Notes under the pieces: generated by a model | Database searches by the model: none | The model's input: only the letters and a program-made list of their open reading frames with translations | What the model was told of the DNA's origin: nothing | NCBI RefSeq assembly: GCF_007004655.1 | Contig: NZ_ML660088.1 | Span: 264,840-328,839 of the forward strand | Origin: Exilibacterium tricleocarpae | Lineage (GTDB): Bacteria; Pseudomonadota; Gammaproteobacteria; Pseudomonadales; Cellvibrionaceae | DNA: 64,000 bases | Direction of reading: 5' to 3' | Part shown: positions 7,976-17,476 of the stretch, piece after piece | Layout: each line of letters begins with the position of its first letter | Numbering within the stretch: position 1 is the stretch's first letter | Made by a program: the position numbers and the translations under genes

Positions 7976-10423
7976 ATGAGGATTGAGTTTTTTAACCGCA
8001 TCGCCTTCAAACTGATGCGTTCAAGCCTGGCTATCGCCCTGACCCTGGGGGTCATCGTTGCCCTGGTACAGGTCTACATGGACCTGAGCGACCAGCGCCA
8101 CGCCATCGACAACAACATTCAGGAAATTTTTCGCGTTACCGAAAATCCCGCACAGCGGGCTGTTCATCTTTTGGACAGCACGCTGGCCGGCGAAGTCGTC
8201 AAGGGACTGGAATACTACAACTTCCTCACCTACGCCGCCATTCTCGATGATAAGAACCAAATCATGGCCGAACACCGCCGGGAGCCGGGCCCCTCAGGTA
8301 CGCTGTGGCTCACGCAACTGCTGATGGACGAAATCAAACAGTATGAACTCGACCTGATTTATAGCGATGGCACCTACGAGGGACGCATTGTACTGCGTAT
8401 CAGCAACGACCTGGCGCTGGCGCCTTTCTACGCCCGCTCCACCACTATTTTCATCTCCGGACTGCTGCGCAATATGAGCCTGGCGCTGGTGCTTATGGTG
8501 CTCTACCACTACGCGTTGACCCGCCCGTTGATCCAGATTTCCAACAAGTTCTCCACCATCCGCCCGGACCACACCGAGGGCCGGCGCATCGACCACGTCA
8601 AAGGTCACAAGTCGGACGAACTCGGGCAGATTGTAGAGGCCGCCAATGCCTTTATCGCCACCCTCGAGGAGCGCCAGACCGGACTGACCCAGAGCGAGCA
8701 GCAGTTGCGCATTATCCTGGACGCCAGTCCGAACCAGATCTTTGCCGTCAATAAAAGCGGCGAGTTTGTGTTCCTGAATATCGCCACCGAGAGGTTCTAC
8801 GGCCAGGCGCACGGCAAACTGATCGGCAAAAACTACTACGGTATTCACAAGGCCATCAGTGACAAGGAGGCCAATGCGATCCTGATCAACATCAAGCGAG
8901 CCGATTCGGACAAGCGCAAAAGTCTCGACATGGAGCAACGCCTCACCGATGCCAAGGGCGTCGTCTTCGCCATGCAGATGTCGTATATCCCCTTCGACTT
9001 TTACGGCGAATCCTGCGTGCTGGTGATCGGTGCGGATATCACCGGGCGGGTCGAAGCGGAGGAACGGGTGGAACACCTGGCCTACTTCGACACCCTCACC
9101 GACCTGCCCAACCGCAATATGCTCTACGACCATTTGAAAATGGATATTTCCCGCTGCCGCCGCACCGGCTCCTACGGCGCGCTGCTGTTTATCGACCTGG
9201 ACGACTTCAAGCGTATCAACGATACCCTCGGGCATTCGCTCGGCGATCAGTTACTGCTGCAGTTGTCGCAACAGATGCAGTCACAAAAACGCCAGACCGA
9301 CACCCTGGCGCGGCTCGGCGGCGATGAGTTCATTCTCAGTCTGCCTGATTTGCACAACGATATCGATTTTGCCAAGCAGCAGGCGACGGAGCTGGCCAAG
9401 CGGCTACTGGACAGGATCAGCACCCCGATCACACTGGAAAACCGCGAGTTCATTATCAGCGCCAGCATCGGCATCGTCATCTATCCCTACGGCGAGAGCG
9501 ACACGGAATCACTGCTGCGCTTCGCCGACACCGCCATGTACAAAGCCAAACAAAGCGGCCGCAATTGCTGCCAGATTTTCGAGGAGTCCATGGCCACCGA
9601 GGCCAACAACCTGGTGCAGTTGGAATCTGAACTGCGCACCGCCATTCAGAGCCAGCAGTTTGTGTTGCGGGTACAACCGATCATCGACGGCCAGTCCGGT
9701 AAGCTGGCGGCGGCCGAGGCGCTGATCCGCTGGAACCACCCCGAGCGGGGGATGGTGTCGCCGCTGGAGTTTATCGGCTTTCTCGAAAGCTCGGGCATGA
9801 TCAGGGAAGTGGATCAACTCGTTTTTGTAGAGGTGTGCCAGTACATTCACGCCCTGCGCAGTACCGGTGAAATGCCCGAGGAGTTTCGCTTTTCGGTCAA
9901 CCTCAGCGCCAGCACGCTGCACCGCTCCGATTTCGTGCAGCGGGTGGAATCCACGCTGGCGCAATACAACCTGCCGGGTACCTGCATCGAGTTCGAGATT
10001 ACCGAGGGCGCCGCGCTGCAGCGACTCGATGAAGTCATCCAAAAACTGAAAGTCCTGCAACTGCAGGGCCTCACCTTTGCGCTGGATGATTTCGGCACCG
10101 GCTACAGTTCACTCAGCTATCTCAAGCGCCTGCCCATCAACAAAATCAAAATCGACAAGTCCTTCATCAAAGACCTGATCTTCGATCCCCAGGACGAGGC
10201 GCTGGTGGCGTCGGTCATCGCCATCGCCGATACGCTCAACCTGCGCGTGGTGGCCGAGGGCGTGGAGTCAGAGGATCAAGCCGCCTGGCTGAATTGTTAC
10301 AGCGATATCTGGTACCAGGGCTACCTGTTCGACAGGCCGCTGCACCCGGAGGCGTTCAGGGAAAAATACCTGCAGCCGCAGCAAACCCCCAGGCTGGTGA
10401 CCGATAACGTGCTCAAATACTGA
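7976..10423 (+). CDS. Membrane sensor with PAS, GGDEF and EAL domains (cyclic-di-GMP turnover)
   Basis: The 815-aa protein has membrane helices at about 17-37 and 160-185 around a periplasmic sensor segment, a HAMP-like linker, a PAS domain (about 240-360), GGDEF (about 370-535) and EAL (about 550-800). The diguanylate cyclase motif is intact (GGDEF at 448-452) with an RxxD inhibitory site just before it (RQTD). The phosphodiesterase motif EAL is at 581-583, with DDFGTGYSSL and a later VVAEGVE also intact. It may therefore make, break or switch between making and breaking cyclic-di-GMP. It is a single-gene unit. Confidence 0.92.
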   Translation: MRIEFFNRIAFKLMRSSLAIALTLGVIVALVQVYMDLSDQRHAIDNNIQEIFRVTENPAQRAVHLLDSTLAGEVVKGLEYYNFLTYAAILDDKNQIMAEHRREPGPSGTLWLTQLLMDEIKQYELDLIYSDGTYEGRIVLRISNDLALAPFYARSTTIFISGLLRNMSLALVLMVLYHYALTRPLIQISNKFSTIRPDHTEGRRIDHVKGHKSDELGQIVEAANAFIATLEERQTGLTQSEQQLRIILDASPNQIFAVNKSGEFVFLNIATERFYGQAHGKLIGKNYYGIHKAISDKEANAILINIKRADSDKRKSLDMEQRLTDAKGVVFAMQMSYIPFDFYGESCVLVIGADITGRVEAEERVEHLAYFDTLTDLPNRNMLYDHLKMDISRCRRTGSYGALLFIDLDDFKRINDTLGHSLGDQLLLQLSQQMQSQKRQTDTLARLGGDEFILSLPDLHNDIDFAKQQATELAKRLLDRISTPITLENREFIISASIGIVIYPYGESDTESLLRFADTAMYKAKQSGRNCCQIFEESMATEANNLVQLESELRTAIQSQQFVLRVQPIIDGQSGKLAAAEALIRWNHPERGMVSPLEFIGFLESSGMIREVDQLVFVEVCQYIHALRSTGEMPEEFRFSVNLSASTLHRSDFVQRVESTLAQYNLPGTCIEFEITEGAALQRLDEVIQKLKVLQLQGLTFALDDFGTGYSSLSYLKRLPINKIKIDKSFIKDLIFDPQDEALVASVIAIADTLNLRVVAEGVESEDQAAWLNCYSDIWYQGYLFDRPLHPEAFREKYLQPQQTPRLVTDNVLKY

Positions 10424-10445
10424 GAATACCGAGCCGGCATTCGCA

Positions 10446-12686
10446 TCAAAAATGATAACTCAGGCGCAGCCCCCACTCCCGCGGGCGGGCATAGTGGCCT
10501 TCAGAACCGCCGGATGCCGCCAGTTCGGTGGAGCCGCTCAACAGGTAGGTTTTGTCGGTGAGGTTGGTGACGAACACCTCCGCGCCCAGGCGCCCGCCCG
10601 CATCCTGCCAGCCGAGTGCGGTATTGACGAGTGTGAGGCCGCCCTGGGCGATCGCCTCGACATTGGTCGGGTCGTGGTAGACCTTGCTTTTATAGCTCGC
10701 ATCCAGGGAGAACTGCACCGAGCCGTACTCACCCAGACCCCAACGGTAGCGCCCGCTCATGTAGATATTCCAGCGCGGGGTGCGCACCAGTTCCTTATTC
10801 CTGTCCACCGCCACACCCGGGTCCAGTTCTGTGTAACGTCCGTCCAGATAACCGGCGCCGGCCTGCACTGCCAACCCGCGGGAATTTTGCAGCGCAAGTT
10901 TTAACTCGGCGCCGGTAATGCGCGCCCTGGCAGCATTGTTAATCACCGGGATCAGCACACCGGTATCGCCGGACAAGACCGTAAACTGCATATCCTCGTA
11001 ATTGCTGTCAAACAGCGCCGCCTCCAGCACCAGCCCGCTGTACCCGAGCCGGGCTTTGAAGCCCAATTCCAAGCTGGTGACAGATTCGGGGTCGAACTGG
11101 TCCACCGGACCGGGAAAGATCTGCCGCCCATTGTAGCCGCCGCTCTTAAAACCGCGGCTGGCACTCAGGTAGACCAGGGTATTGTCATTCCACTGATAGT
11201 CCAGACTCAACATGGGTGAAGTGTTAGTCCAACGATCGGAGACTTTAACGGGGCCGACAAACTGCACACCGGAAGCCAGGGCAAAGTTGTCGACCCGGAA
11301 CACCTTTTTCTCGGTCATGGCGCGCAGTCCGCCGGTGAGACTGGCCCGGTCCGTCAACTGCCAGCTCAACTGCGAAAACAGCGCGCGGCTGTCGGTAACC
11401 TGATCATTGTTGACCTTAAAATCAAAATCCAGATCGGGTCTGCCGGTCGCCTGAAACAATCCGGAAAACAGAAAACCCTCCGTCAGGTTGACGCCGTGCT
11501 CGCGCAGGTAATAGGCGCCCGCCAGCCACTGCAGACGCCGCTCGAACGCCGCACCCGCCAGCCGCAACTCCTGTGAGAACTGCCTGTGGTCGTCGCGGTT
11601 GATGCTGTGGCCGTAGCGCAGCGGCGAATTATCCGGGTCTCTGGCGTAGTCGGCGTTGAGGCGCCGGTAACCGCTGACAGCGCTCAGTTGAGCCCAGTCC
11701 AAATCGTAATCCAGCGCCAGTGACAGACCCGTTATATCCAGGTCATCCCGGCTCGGTCCGGTCTGGAAAGTCGTGAACGGATCGCCGGTGAGCCAGCGCG
11801 CATCCCAGGCGGTGCCGAGGGGCGCGGCCACCACCGCATTGTAGAGGTCCTTCAACGGGGTGGAATCCACCACCGCCAGGAGACTTTGGGCAATGGCCTC
11901 CTGGCGCTGGTGAGTGTGGTCGATAAACAAACGGATATCGGCGCGTGCGGACGGTTGGTAGGCAAGACCGGCACGCAGGGTCCGGCGGTCGATATCGCCC
12001 AGGTCGGCGCCGCCCAGCAGGCGCTTTACATAACCGTCGCGGTGCTCCGACAACACACTCAGGCGACCCTGCAGATTATCAGCCAGGGCGCCCTCGACGG
12101 CGGCGTTGAAGTCCAGTCGATTGGCCTCACCGGAGATCAGTGACAAGTGCCCGCCCGCCTCAATGCCGGGGACCCGCGAATGGACGGAGATCGCCCCGCC
12201 GATGGTGTTTTTACCAAATAACGTGCCCTGCGGCCCGCTCAGCACCTCGACCCGATCGATGTCCACCAGTTCCAGCACACCGCCAATGGCGCGCGAGATA
12301 TAGACGCCGTCGAGATAGATACCCACACCCGGATCTGTGGTCAGCAAAAAGTCATTCTGTCCGACGCCGCGAATAAAGACGGTGGCCGCATTGCTGCTGC
12401 CGGCCAGCGGCGCGGTAGCTGTAAAATCCATATTGGGAGTAAGTGCTCCCAAACCGGCAATATCATCCAGAGTCGGTGCCGCCAGTTGTTCACGGGTAAA
12501 AATGGTGAGCGCGACAGGCACCGCCAGCGGCTGCTCCTCGCGCTTGCGCGCGGTGACCACGACTTCCTCCAGCGCAGCAGCCGGTGGCGCACTGCGCGAG
12601 GCGTGGGAGGGCAACGGGACCGGCAGCAGCGCAAGACAGCAGACGCAGTAAGACGCAGCGAATACACTTTTTATTATCATGGCCAT
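10446..12686 (-). CDS. TonB-dependent outer-membrane receptor
   Basis: The 746-aa protein has a signal peptide (about 1-30), TonB box region EEVVVTARKREE, a plug domain (about 45-160, with VFIRGVGQNDF and VEVLSGPQGTLFGKNTIGG) and a 22-strand-type barrel ending in the terminal aromatic LRLSYHF. The plug style matches the large receptor group common in marine gammaproteobacteria that import diverse organic nutrients. It is transcribed away from the ThDP operon, with a LacI-type palindrome in the shared gap, so both may handle one nutrient. Its substrate is unknown. Confidence 0.92.
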   Translation of the reverse strand: MAMIIKSVFAASYCVCCLALLPVPLPSHASRSAPPAAALEEVVVTARKREEQPLAVPVALTIFTREQLAAPTLDDIAGLGALTPNMDFTATAPLAGSSNAATVFIRGVGQNDFLLTTDPGVGIYLDGVYISRAIGGVLELVDIDRVEVLSGPQGTLFGKNTIGGAISVHSRVPGIEAGGHLSLISGEANRLDFNAAVEGALADNLQGRLSVLSEHRDGYVKRLLGGADLGDIDRRTLRAGLAYQPSARADIRLFIDHTHQRQEAIAQSLLAVVDSTPLKDLYNAVVAAPLGTAWDARWLTGDPFTTFQTGPSRDDLDITGLSLALDYDLDWAQLSAVSGYRRLNADYARDPDNSPLRYGHSINRDDHRQFSQELRLAGAAFERRLQWLAGAYYLREHGVNLTEGFLFSGLFQATGRPDLDFDFKVNNDQVTDSRALFSQLSWQLTDRASLTGGLRAMTEKKVFRVDNFALASGVQFVGPVKVSDRWTNTSPMLSLDYQWNDNTLVYLSASRGFKSGGYNGRQIFPGPVDQFDPESVTSLELGFKARLGYSGLVLEAALFDSNYEDMQFTVLSGDTGVLIPVINNAARARITGAELKLALQNSRGLAVQAGAGYLDGRYTELDPGVAVDRNKELVRTPRWNIYMSGRYRWGLGEYGSVQFSLDASYKSKVYHDPTNVEAIAQGGLTLVNTALGWQDAGGRLGAEVFVTNLTDKTYLLSGSTELAASGGSEGHYARPREWGLRLSYHF

Positions 12687-13155
12687 TTTTATCTATCACC
12701 CGCCCGGCATGGCGTCGGCAGAAGCATCGGGAGGTCGCTACGTTAGCACAGTATCGGCGGTGGGCCCATCATATTCCCCGCACGCGATCCCGACACCAGC
12801 CGCGCCAATGGATTTTTGGAAACACAAAAACGCTTTTTTCACAGTGAAGTTTTTCGCAATGTATAGGCTATCTTTATATTATTTAAGAATATAAAAACAT
12901 TTTTTAATTTCATAAACGACGAAATGATTTTGATAATAGTAAGCGCTTACATTCCACGCCGGCCAAACCTAAAAAGGGGTATTGAAAATAAGTGCACTCA
13001 GCGGGTCACTGTGCCCCATGCAGATACTTAAAGGTAGCAGCTCGATCAACCCCAATGGCCACTTCGGACGGTGGCATGAAAAACAACATTAGTCTATATT
13101 TCGCGCTTTCCGCACCCAACGCGAAGGAACCCTCCTCTTCGAAGGCGTAAAAGCC
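12687..13155. other. 469-bp divergent control region
   Basis: This is the gap between a minus-strand TonB receptor and a plus-strand ThDP operon. The middle part (about 12830-12960) is strongly AT-rich compared with its flanks, as expected for divergent promoters, and contains the palindrome annotated at 12939-12950. No gene-like frame was seen. Confidence 0.6.
12939..12950. promoter_or_regulatory. LacI-family-type operator palindrome
   Basis: GTAAGCGCTTAC is a perfect 12-bp palindrome with the central CG and the form NNAANCGNTTNN that is typical of LacI-family operators. It sits in the AT-rich divergent region, about 250 bp from the TonB receptor start and 205 bp from the ThDP enzyme start. 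It differs from the GGAAAACGTTTTCC-like sites at 33473-34063, so a different LacI-type protein is likely. Confidence 0.55.
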
Positions 13156-14979
13156 ATGCTGAAACCCGTTAAACACCCCCAAACCCCAACCCCGCAACGG
13201 CGGTCCGTTGTCACCAGACTGGAGCCTCAGGCAACGCCGGCCGCCGACGAAAGTACCTATGCCGACATGATTGTGGAGTATCTCGAACGGCTGCATATCG
13301 ATACCGTTTTTGGCGTTCCCGGCGGCGCCATCGAACCCTTCCTGAATGCCCTGGCCCGCTCCGAGCGGCGCGGCGGGCCCAGACTGGTCGTCGCCCGGCA
13401 CGAGTGCGGCGCGGCTTTTATGGCCGACGGCTACTACCGCGAAACCGGCAAACTGGGCGTAGTCTGTGCAACCACCGGTCCGGGGGCAACCAATTTAATC
13501 ACCGGTATCAGCTCGGCGCTGGCCGATGAGGTACCGATACTGGCCATCACCGCGCAGACCCCGCTGCCCAAGTTCGGCAAGCGGGCGCTACAAGAATCCA
13601 GTTGTACCGCCATCGATACCGTGGCGCTGTTTCGTCACTGTACCCAGTTCAATACCCTGATCTCCCATCACGAACAGTTCGAGAGCAAACTGGTATCGGC
13701 CATCATGGCGGCCCACCGGCTCCCCAGGGGACCGGTCCATATCAGCATTCCATCGGACATCCTGCGCACACCGGCCCAGATCAGGCCCCACATACACTCA
13801 GATTTGCTGGTCCACGACTTTTCCGTCTCGGATGAAACAGCGATCGACCGCCTGTGCGAGAAGCTCGGCCAAGTGGACACCATCGCCATGTATATCGGCA
13901 GTGGCGCCGGCGCCGCCAGCAACCAGATCATGGCGTTTATAGAACTCACCGGCGCCGCCTTCGCCACCGGCCCCATGGGCAAAACCTGGGTCGATGAGAC
14001 CCACCCGCAGTATCGCGGCGTCTACGGTTTTGCCGGCCACGACAGCGCCAAAAGACTGTTTCAAGATCACGAAGTCGACCTGGTTCTGGCAGTGGGGGCG
14101 GCGCTGGACGAACTGGGCACCAGCGGCTGGAACAGCGATCTGCTCAACACCAAGTTGGTACACATCGATTCGTCGGTCGAACACTTTACCCGCTCGCCCA
14201 TGGCCAACCTGCACGTGTTCGGCAATCTCGATACGATTTTTTCACGGTTGCTTGAGAATGTCGCCACTGCGCGTCGCTGGGGTCGCACCTGGCGCACCTC
14301 GGCGGGCAGCGGCGAGGCAAACCTGCTGGGCAACTTCGTGACTCTGAAAGAGGCGGAAAAATGCCTGAGCGACGCAGTACCGGTTAAACCGCAACGCCTG
14401 ATGTCGTATCTGACATTCAACCTGCCGACCCAGGCACGGGTGTTTGTCGACGCCGGCAATGCCTGGTCGTGGGCGACGCATTACCTGACCAGCCCCAGCA
14501 ACCAGGGTTTTTACCGCCTGGCCATGGGCTATGGCTCCATGGCCTGGGCCATCGGCGCCGCCGTCGGCAGCGCCGCCGGTAATCCGAAGGCCCCGACTCT
14601 GTGCCTGGTGGGCGACGGTTCATACCTGATGGGTGCGCAGGAGATCACCGTGGCGGCACAACACAAGTTGGCGGTGGTGTTTATGGTGCTGAACGACGCC
14701 GCCCTCGGTATGGTGATGCACGGCCAGAACATGGGCGGCCAGGAATCCATCGGCTGGCAACTGAACCGCATCGACTATGCCGCCATGGCCGAGGCGATGG
14801 GCATTGAAGGTATTGTCGTCAACACCCCCCATGAACTGGAATCCCTGGATATCCATCGGCTGTTTGCAAAAAAAGGCCCGACCCTGATCGATGTGCGTAT
14901 CGACAGAGACGAACAACCACCGATGGGTGATCGCATCAAAGGCCTGGCGGTAAACGGTTCGGCCACGCCGGGGGGATAA
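13156..14979 (+). CDS. Thiamine-diphosphate-dependent enzyme, acetolactate-synthase-like
   Basis: The 607-aa protein has the three-domain plan of the acetolactate synthase/benzoylformate decarboxylase superfamily. The N-terminal pyrimidine-binding domain carries the activating Glu (RHECGAA, E83). The central domain is about 225-375. The C-terminal pyrophosphate domain carries GDG at 486-488 and the metal-binding Asn at 513 (VLND). The usual HEQ is HEC here. It is the first gene of a tight operon with two citrate-synthase-fold proteins, 8 nt and then 4-nt overlap. No acetolactate synthase regulatory subunit is present, so a branched-chain amino acid role is unlikely. The actual substrate is unknown. 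Confidence 0.85.
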   Translation: MLKPVKHPQTPTPQRRSVVTRLEPQATPAADESTYADMIVEYLERLHIDTVFGVPGGAIEPFLNALARSERRGGPRLVVARHECGAAFMADGYYRETGKLGVVCATTGPGATNLITGISSALADEVPILAITAQTPLPKFGKRALQESSCTAIDTVALFRHCTQFNTLISHHEQFESKLVSAIMAAHRLPRGPVHISIPSDILRTPAQIRPHIHSDLLVHDFSVSDETAIDRLCEKLGQVDTIAMYIGSGAGAASNQIMAFIELTGAAFATGPMGKTWVDETHPQYRGVYGFAGHDSAKRLFQDHEVDLVLAVGAALDELGTSGWNSDLLNTKLVHIDSSVEHFTRSPMANLHVFGNLDTIFSRLLENVATARRWGRTWRTSAGSGEANLLGNFVTLKEAEKCLSDAVPVKPQRLMSYLTFNLPTQARVFVDAGNAWSWATHYLTSPSNQGFYRLAMGYGSMAWAIGAAVGSAAGNPKAPTLCLVGDGSYLMGAQEITVAAQHKLAVVFMVLNDAALGMVMHGQNMGGQESIGWQLNRIDYAAMAEAMGIEGIVVNTPHELESLDIHRLFAKKGPTLIDVRIDRDEQPPMGDRIKGLAVNGSATPGG

Positions 14980-14987
14980 GTAAAAAG

Positions 14988-15806
14988 ATGTCTTCGACTT
15001 CCGCCAATGTGCGCAGCCGCGGTGAAAAATTTACACCGCGTATCGAAACCAAAATCACCCGCGAAATACCCGCTGCTCACAACCCGTATCTGGTCCGGCA
15101 GTCCCGCCTTCACGGCTATGACCACCTCGAACTGATGCGCGATCACGAACTGTCCGACGTCATCTTTCTGCTGTTTCGCGGCGAGCTGCCCGATCACCAC
15201 GAGCGCCAGCTGTTCCGGCGATTGATGATCGGACTGATCAATCCCGGTCCGCGCCATCCGGCCACCCAGGCGAGTATCACCGCCGGTGTCGGCAAGACCA
15301 TGAGTGTCAATGTGCTGCCGATAGCGCTGTCCATTTTCGGCGGTGAATTTGACGGCGCGGCAACAGTGGAGGACGCAATGCGCTTTTTGCGCCGCGCCAG
15401 TCGCAAACCTGCACGCGACTGTGCTGAGTCAGATGCGACACAGCTGCCGGGCTTCGGTACTCTCTACGGCGACCCGGACCCCTACGCGGAAAAACTGCTT
15501 TACACGCTGGTCGATGAACAGGCGGGCAAAATACTCCGCTGGGCGGCGCAACTTCACGAAGCACTGCGATCGGGCCACCTCGGCATTTTGAAAAGCGGCC
15601 TGTGCGCGGCGGTGTTGGCAGACCTGGGCTTTCAGCCGCGCCAGGGCAATGGCCTGATGCAATTGATGGCCGCCCCGGGCCTGCTGGCTCACGGTGTGGA
15701 GTTCGCCAACAAGCCGCTGACCAGTATGCTGTTCGAGCCGGACGACTGCTACGAGGTTGCGTATGCGTGCACGCCTGCGCGCCAGTCCGCGGAGCCGACC
15801 TCGTGA
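14988..15806 (+). CDS. Citrate-synthase-fold protein A, catalytic residues degenerate
   Basis: The 272-aa protein is much shorter than citrate synthase (about 370-430) but follows its fold: an N-terminal RIETKITREIPAAHNPYLVR segment, FRGELPD, a GVGKTMSVNV helix, GFGTLYGDPDPYAEKL and LADLGFQPRQGNGLMQL near the C-terminus. The canonical active-site positions appear replaced: GPLHGG becomes GGEFDG, GFGH becomes GFGT, and the Asp of the N-[VI]-D segment is absent. It overlaps the next gene by 4 nt (GTGA), so the two are translationally coupled and probably form a heteromer. It resembles citryl-CoA lyase-like proteins, but activity is doubtful. Confidence 0.7.
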   Translation: MSSTSANVRSRGEKFTPRIETKITREIPAAHNPYLVRQSRLHGYDHLELMRDHELSDVIFLLFRGELPDHHERQLFRRLMIGLINPGPRHPATQASITAGVGKTMSVNVLPIALSIFGGEFDGAATVEDAMRFLRRASRKPARDCAESDATQLPGFGTLYGDPDPYAEKLLYTLVDEQAGKILRWAAQLHEALRSGHLGILKSGLCAAVLADLGFQPRQGNGLMQLMAAPGLLAHGVEFANKPLTSMLFEPDDCYEVAYACTPARQSAEPTS

Positions 15807-16612
15807 ATTATCAATCGTGGCAGCAACTGCGGGGCAGGATCAAAAGCAAGAAGGGTATGTGGCGCATCGGCGCGGGGGTGGAAAGCCACGGCTACGACCT
15901 GATCAATGAACTGGTCGGCCACTACTCCTATATGCAGGTGGTGGTGCTCAACGCCACCGGGCGCATGCCGAGTAAAGGGCTCGCCGACTGGTTCGAGGCG
16001 GTGCATATCTGCCTGAGCTGGCCCGATCCGCGCATCTGGTGCAACCGCATCGGCGCCCTAGGCGGGGCGAGCGGCGCCAGCGTGGTCGCCGCCACCAGCG
16101 CCGGCATTATGGCGAGCGACTCCCGCGCTTACGGTATACGACCCATTGTCGAGGGCATAGAGTTTATCCAGCGGGCCCGTCGCGAGGTGTCGGCACCGGC
16201 GTTGAGCGCGGCCGAGTTCGTGGCCCGGGAGGTAAAGAAACACAATGGTAAACCCTACTTAATGGGTTATGCCCGTCCGGTGGCCAAGGGTGACGAACGC
16301 ATCCCTGCGCTCGAGCGGGTTGCCCGACAGCATCACTTCGAAACCGGTCCCCATCTGCGGCTGGCCTACGAAATCGAGGCACTTCTGAGCGCGCAGTTTG
16401 ACGAGTCAATGAATATCAACGGCTATGTATCGGCGTTTTTATCCGATCTCGATTTCAGTGCGCAGGAGGTTTATCGCATTTTTTCCGCCGTGGTGTTCAG
16501 TGGTATCACCGCCTGCTATGTCGACACCGCCGATCGGGAACCGGGGCACTTCGCACCTCTGCAAGTGGCGGACATCGAGTACACGGGAAAAGAGGATCGG
16601 GAACTTGGCTGA
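15803..16612 (+). CDS. Citrate-synthase-fold protein B, catalytic residues degenerate
   Basis: This 269-aa protein starts at a GTG (15803) inside the stop of gene A, although the frame is open further upstream. Citrate-synthase landmarks are visible: ALGGASGASVVAATSAG, MGYARPVAKGDERIPAL (counterpart of the GFGHRVYKxxDPR signature, with His replaced by Arg) and MNINGYVSAFLSDLDF (counterpart of the N-V-D segment, with Asp replaced by Asn). A and B are clearly paralogous in fold but not interchangeable. The pair may be a heterodimer acting with the ThDP enzyme on a CoA-thioester or 2-oxoacid. That is inference. Confidence 0.7.
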   Translation: MNYQSWQQLRGRIKSKKGMWRIGAGVESHGYDLINELVGHYSYMQVVVLNATGRMPSKGLADWFEAVHICLSWPDPRIWCNRIGALGGASGASVVAATSAGIMASDSRAYGIRPIVEGIEFIQRARREVSAPALSAAEFVAREVKKHNGKPYLMGYARPVAKGDERIPALERVARQHHFETGPHLRLAYEIEALLSAQFDESMNINGYVSAFLSDLDFSAQEVYRIFSAVVFSGITACYVDTADREPGHFAPLQVADIEYTGKEDRELG

Positions 16613-16639
16613 CCCGGCACCGGCGTGGTGATATCGCCG

Positions 16640-17476
16640 CTAAAGTACAACCTCGACATGCGGCCCCAGAATGTTACGCAGCTCGCCGGACTTTTTCAGT
16701 CTTTCGAGATACTGATCAAACTGCGCCACAAATCTGCGCGTCACCGGGCTCTCGTGACAAATAAGTGATGCGCCCTCATCGCGAAACAGCGCCAGTGATT
16801 CGTCGTAATGGGGTGGGGCCAGGGCCAGGGCATCGGCCGCCAGCAACACATCCGGCGTAAAACCCAGGATGGCATCGATGCGGCCCGCCTCCAGCATCCG
16901 CACACGGACTTCCTCGCTGGGTGTGGTTTCCACTTTGACGGTGAGCCCCTGCAAAAAAATCTCCGGATCGAGGCCGTTCCACAACGCCACCCGCCTGCCG
17001 TTTAACTGTTGGAGGTCGGTTATTTTGCCGGCCCCGGCACGGGTAAAAACTCTGAGACTGATCTGATCGACCGGCGCCGAAGCCACCAACGGCATGGACG
17101 CAAGGTGCGGCACCGCCATTTTTATCGCATTCATCGACGTCGGGAAAAAGCAACCGGAACCCTCGGCAAAGCGGCGCATTACCCGGGTCAGTGGCCGCAC
17201 CACCAGTTCAAACTCCAGGCCCATGGCCGCCAATTGGTGGAACAATTTATTGTACTGCTCCTCGCCTCGTTCCTGAAGGCGATAGTTCAATGCGTGGCCG
17301 TAGATGCGCACCTTCGCTGCAGCCGCCTCGTTCGCCCCATGTACCTCACCTGTGTCCGGATTAACATCCGCATGCGCGGATCGAACAGCGGCAAGGCTGC
17401 AGACCAGAACCATCGCCATGGTCACGCTGAGGTATTTTATGGGCGTACGCTCTTGTGTGTACGACAAACTCACCAC
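16640..17476 (-). CDS. Periplasmic solute-binding protein, family 3-like
   Basis: The protein of about 278 aa has a signal peptide ending at HAD (about residue 37) and an SBP_bac_3-like body: RMLEAGRIDAILGFTPDVLL and the preceding TDLQQLNGRRVALWNG are characteristic of this periplasmic binding fold. The start is a GTG at 17476. ATGs at 17419 or 17413 would leave a poor signal peptide. No transporter genes are adjacent. Such lone family-3 proteins in marine gammaproteobacteria often have sensory or unknown roles. It converges on the citrate-synthase-like operon with a 27-nt gap. Confidence 0.75.
   Translation of the reverse strand: MVSLSYTQERTPIKYLSVTMAMVLVCSLAAVRSAHADVNPDTGEVHGANEAAAAKVRIYGHALNYRLQERGEEQYNKLFHQLAAMGLEFELVVRPLTRVMRRFAEGSGCFFPTSMNAIKMAVPHLASMPLVASAPVDQISLRVFTRAGAGKITDLQQLNGRRVALWNGLDPEIFLQGLTVKVETTPSEEVRVRMLEAGRIDAILGFTPDVLLAADALALAPPHYDESLALFRDEGASLICHESPVTRRFVAQFDQYLERLKKSGELRNILGPHVEVVL

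Noticed and set aside
15602-15802. Upstream extension of citrate-synthase-like protein B
   Set aside because: It overlaps gene A by 200 nt in another frame; the GTG at 15803 with its 4-nt overlap is the natural start.
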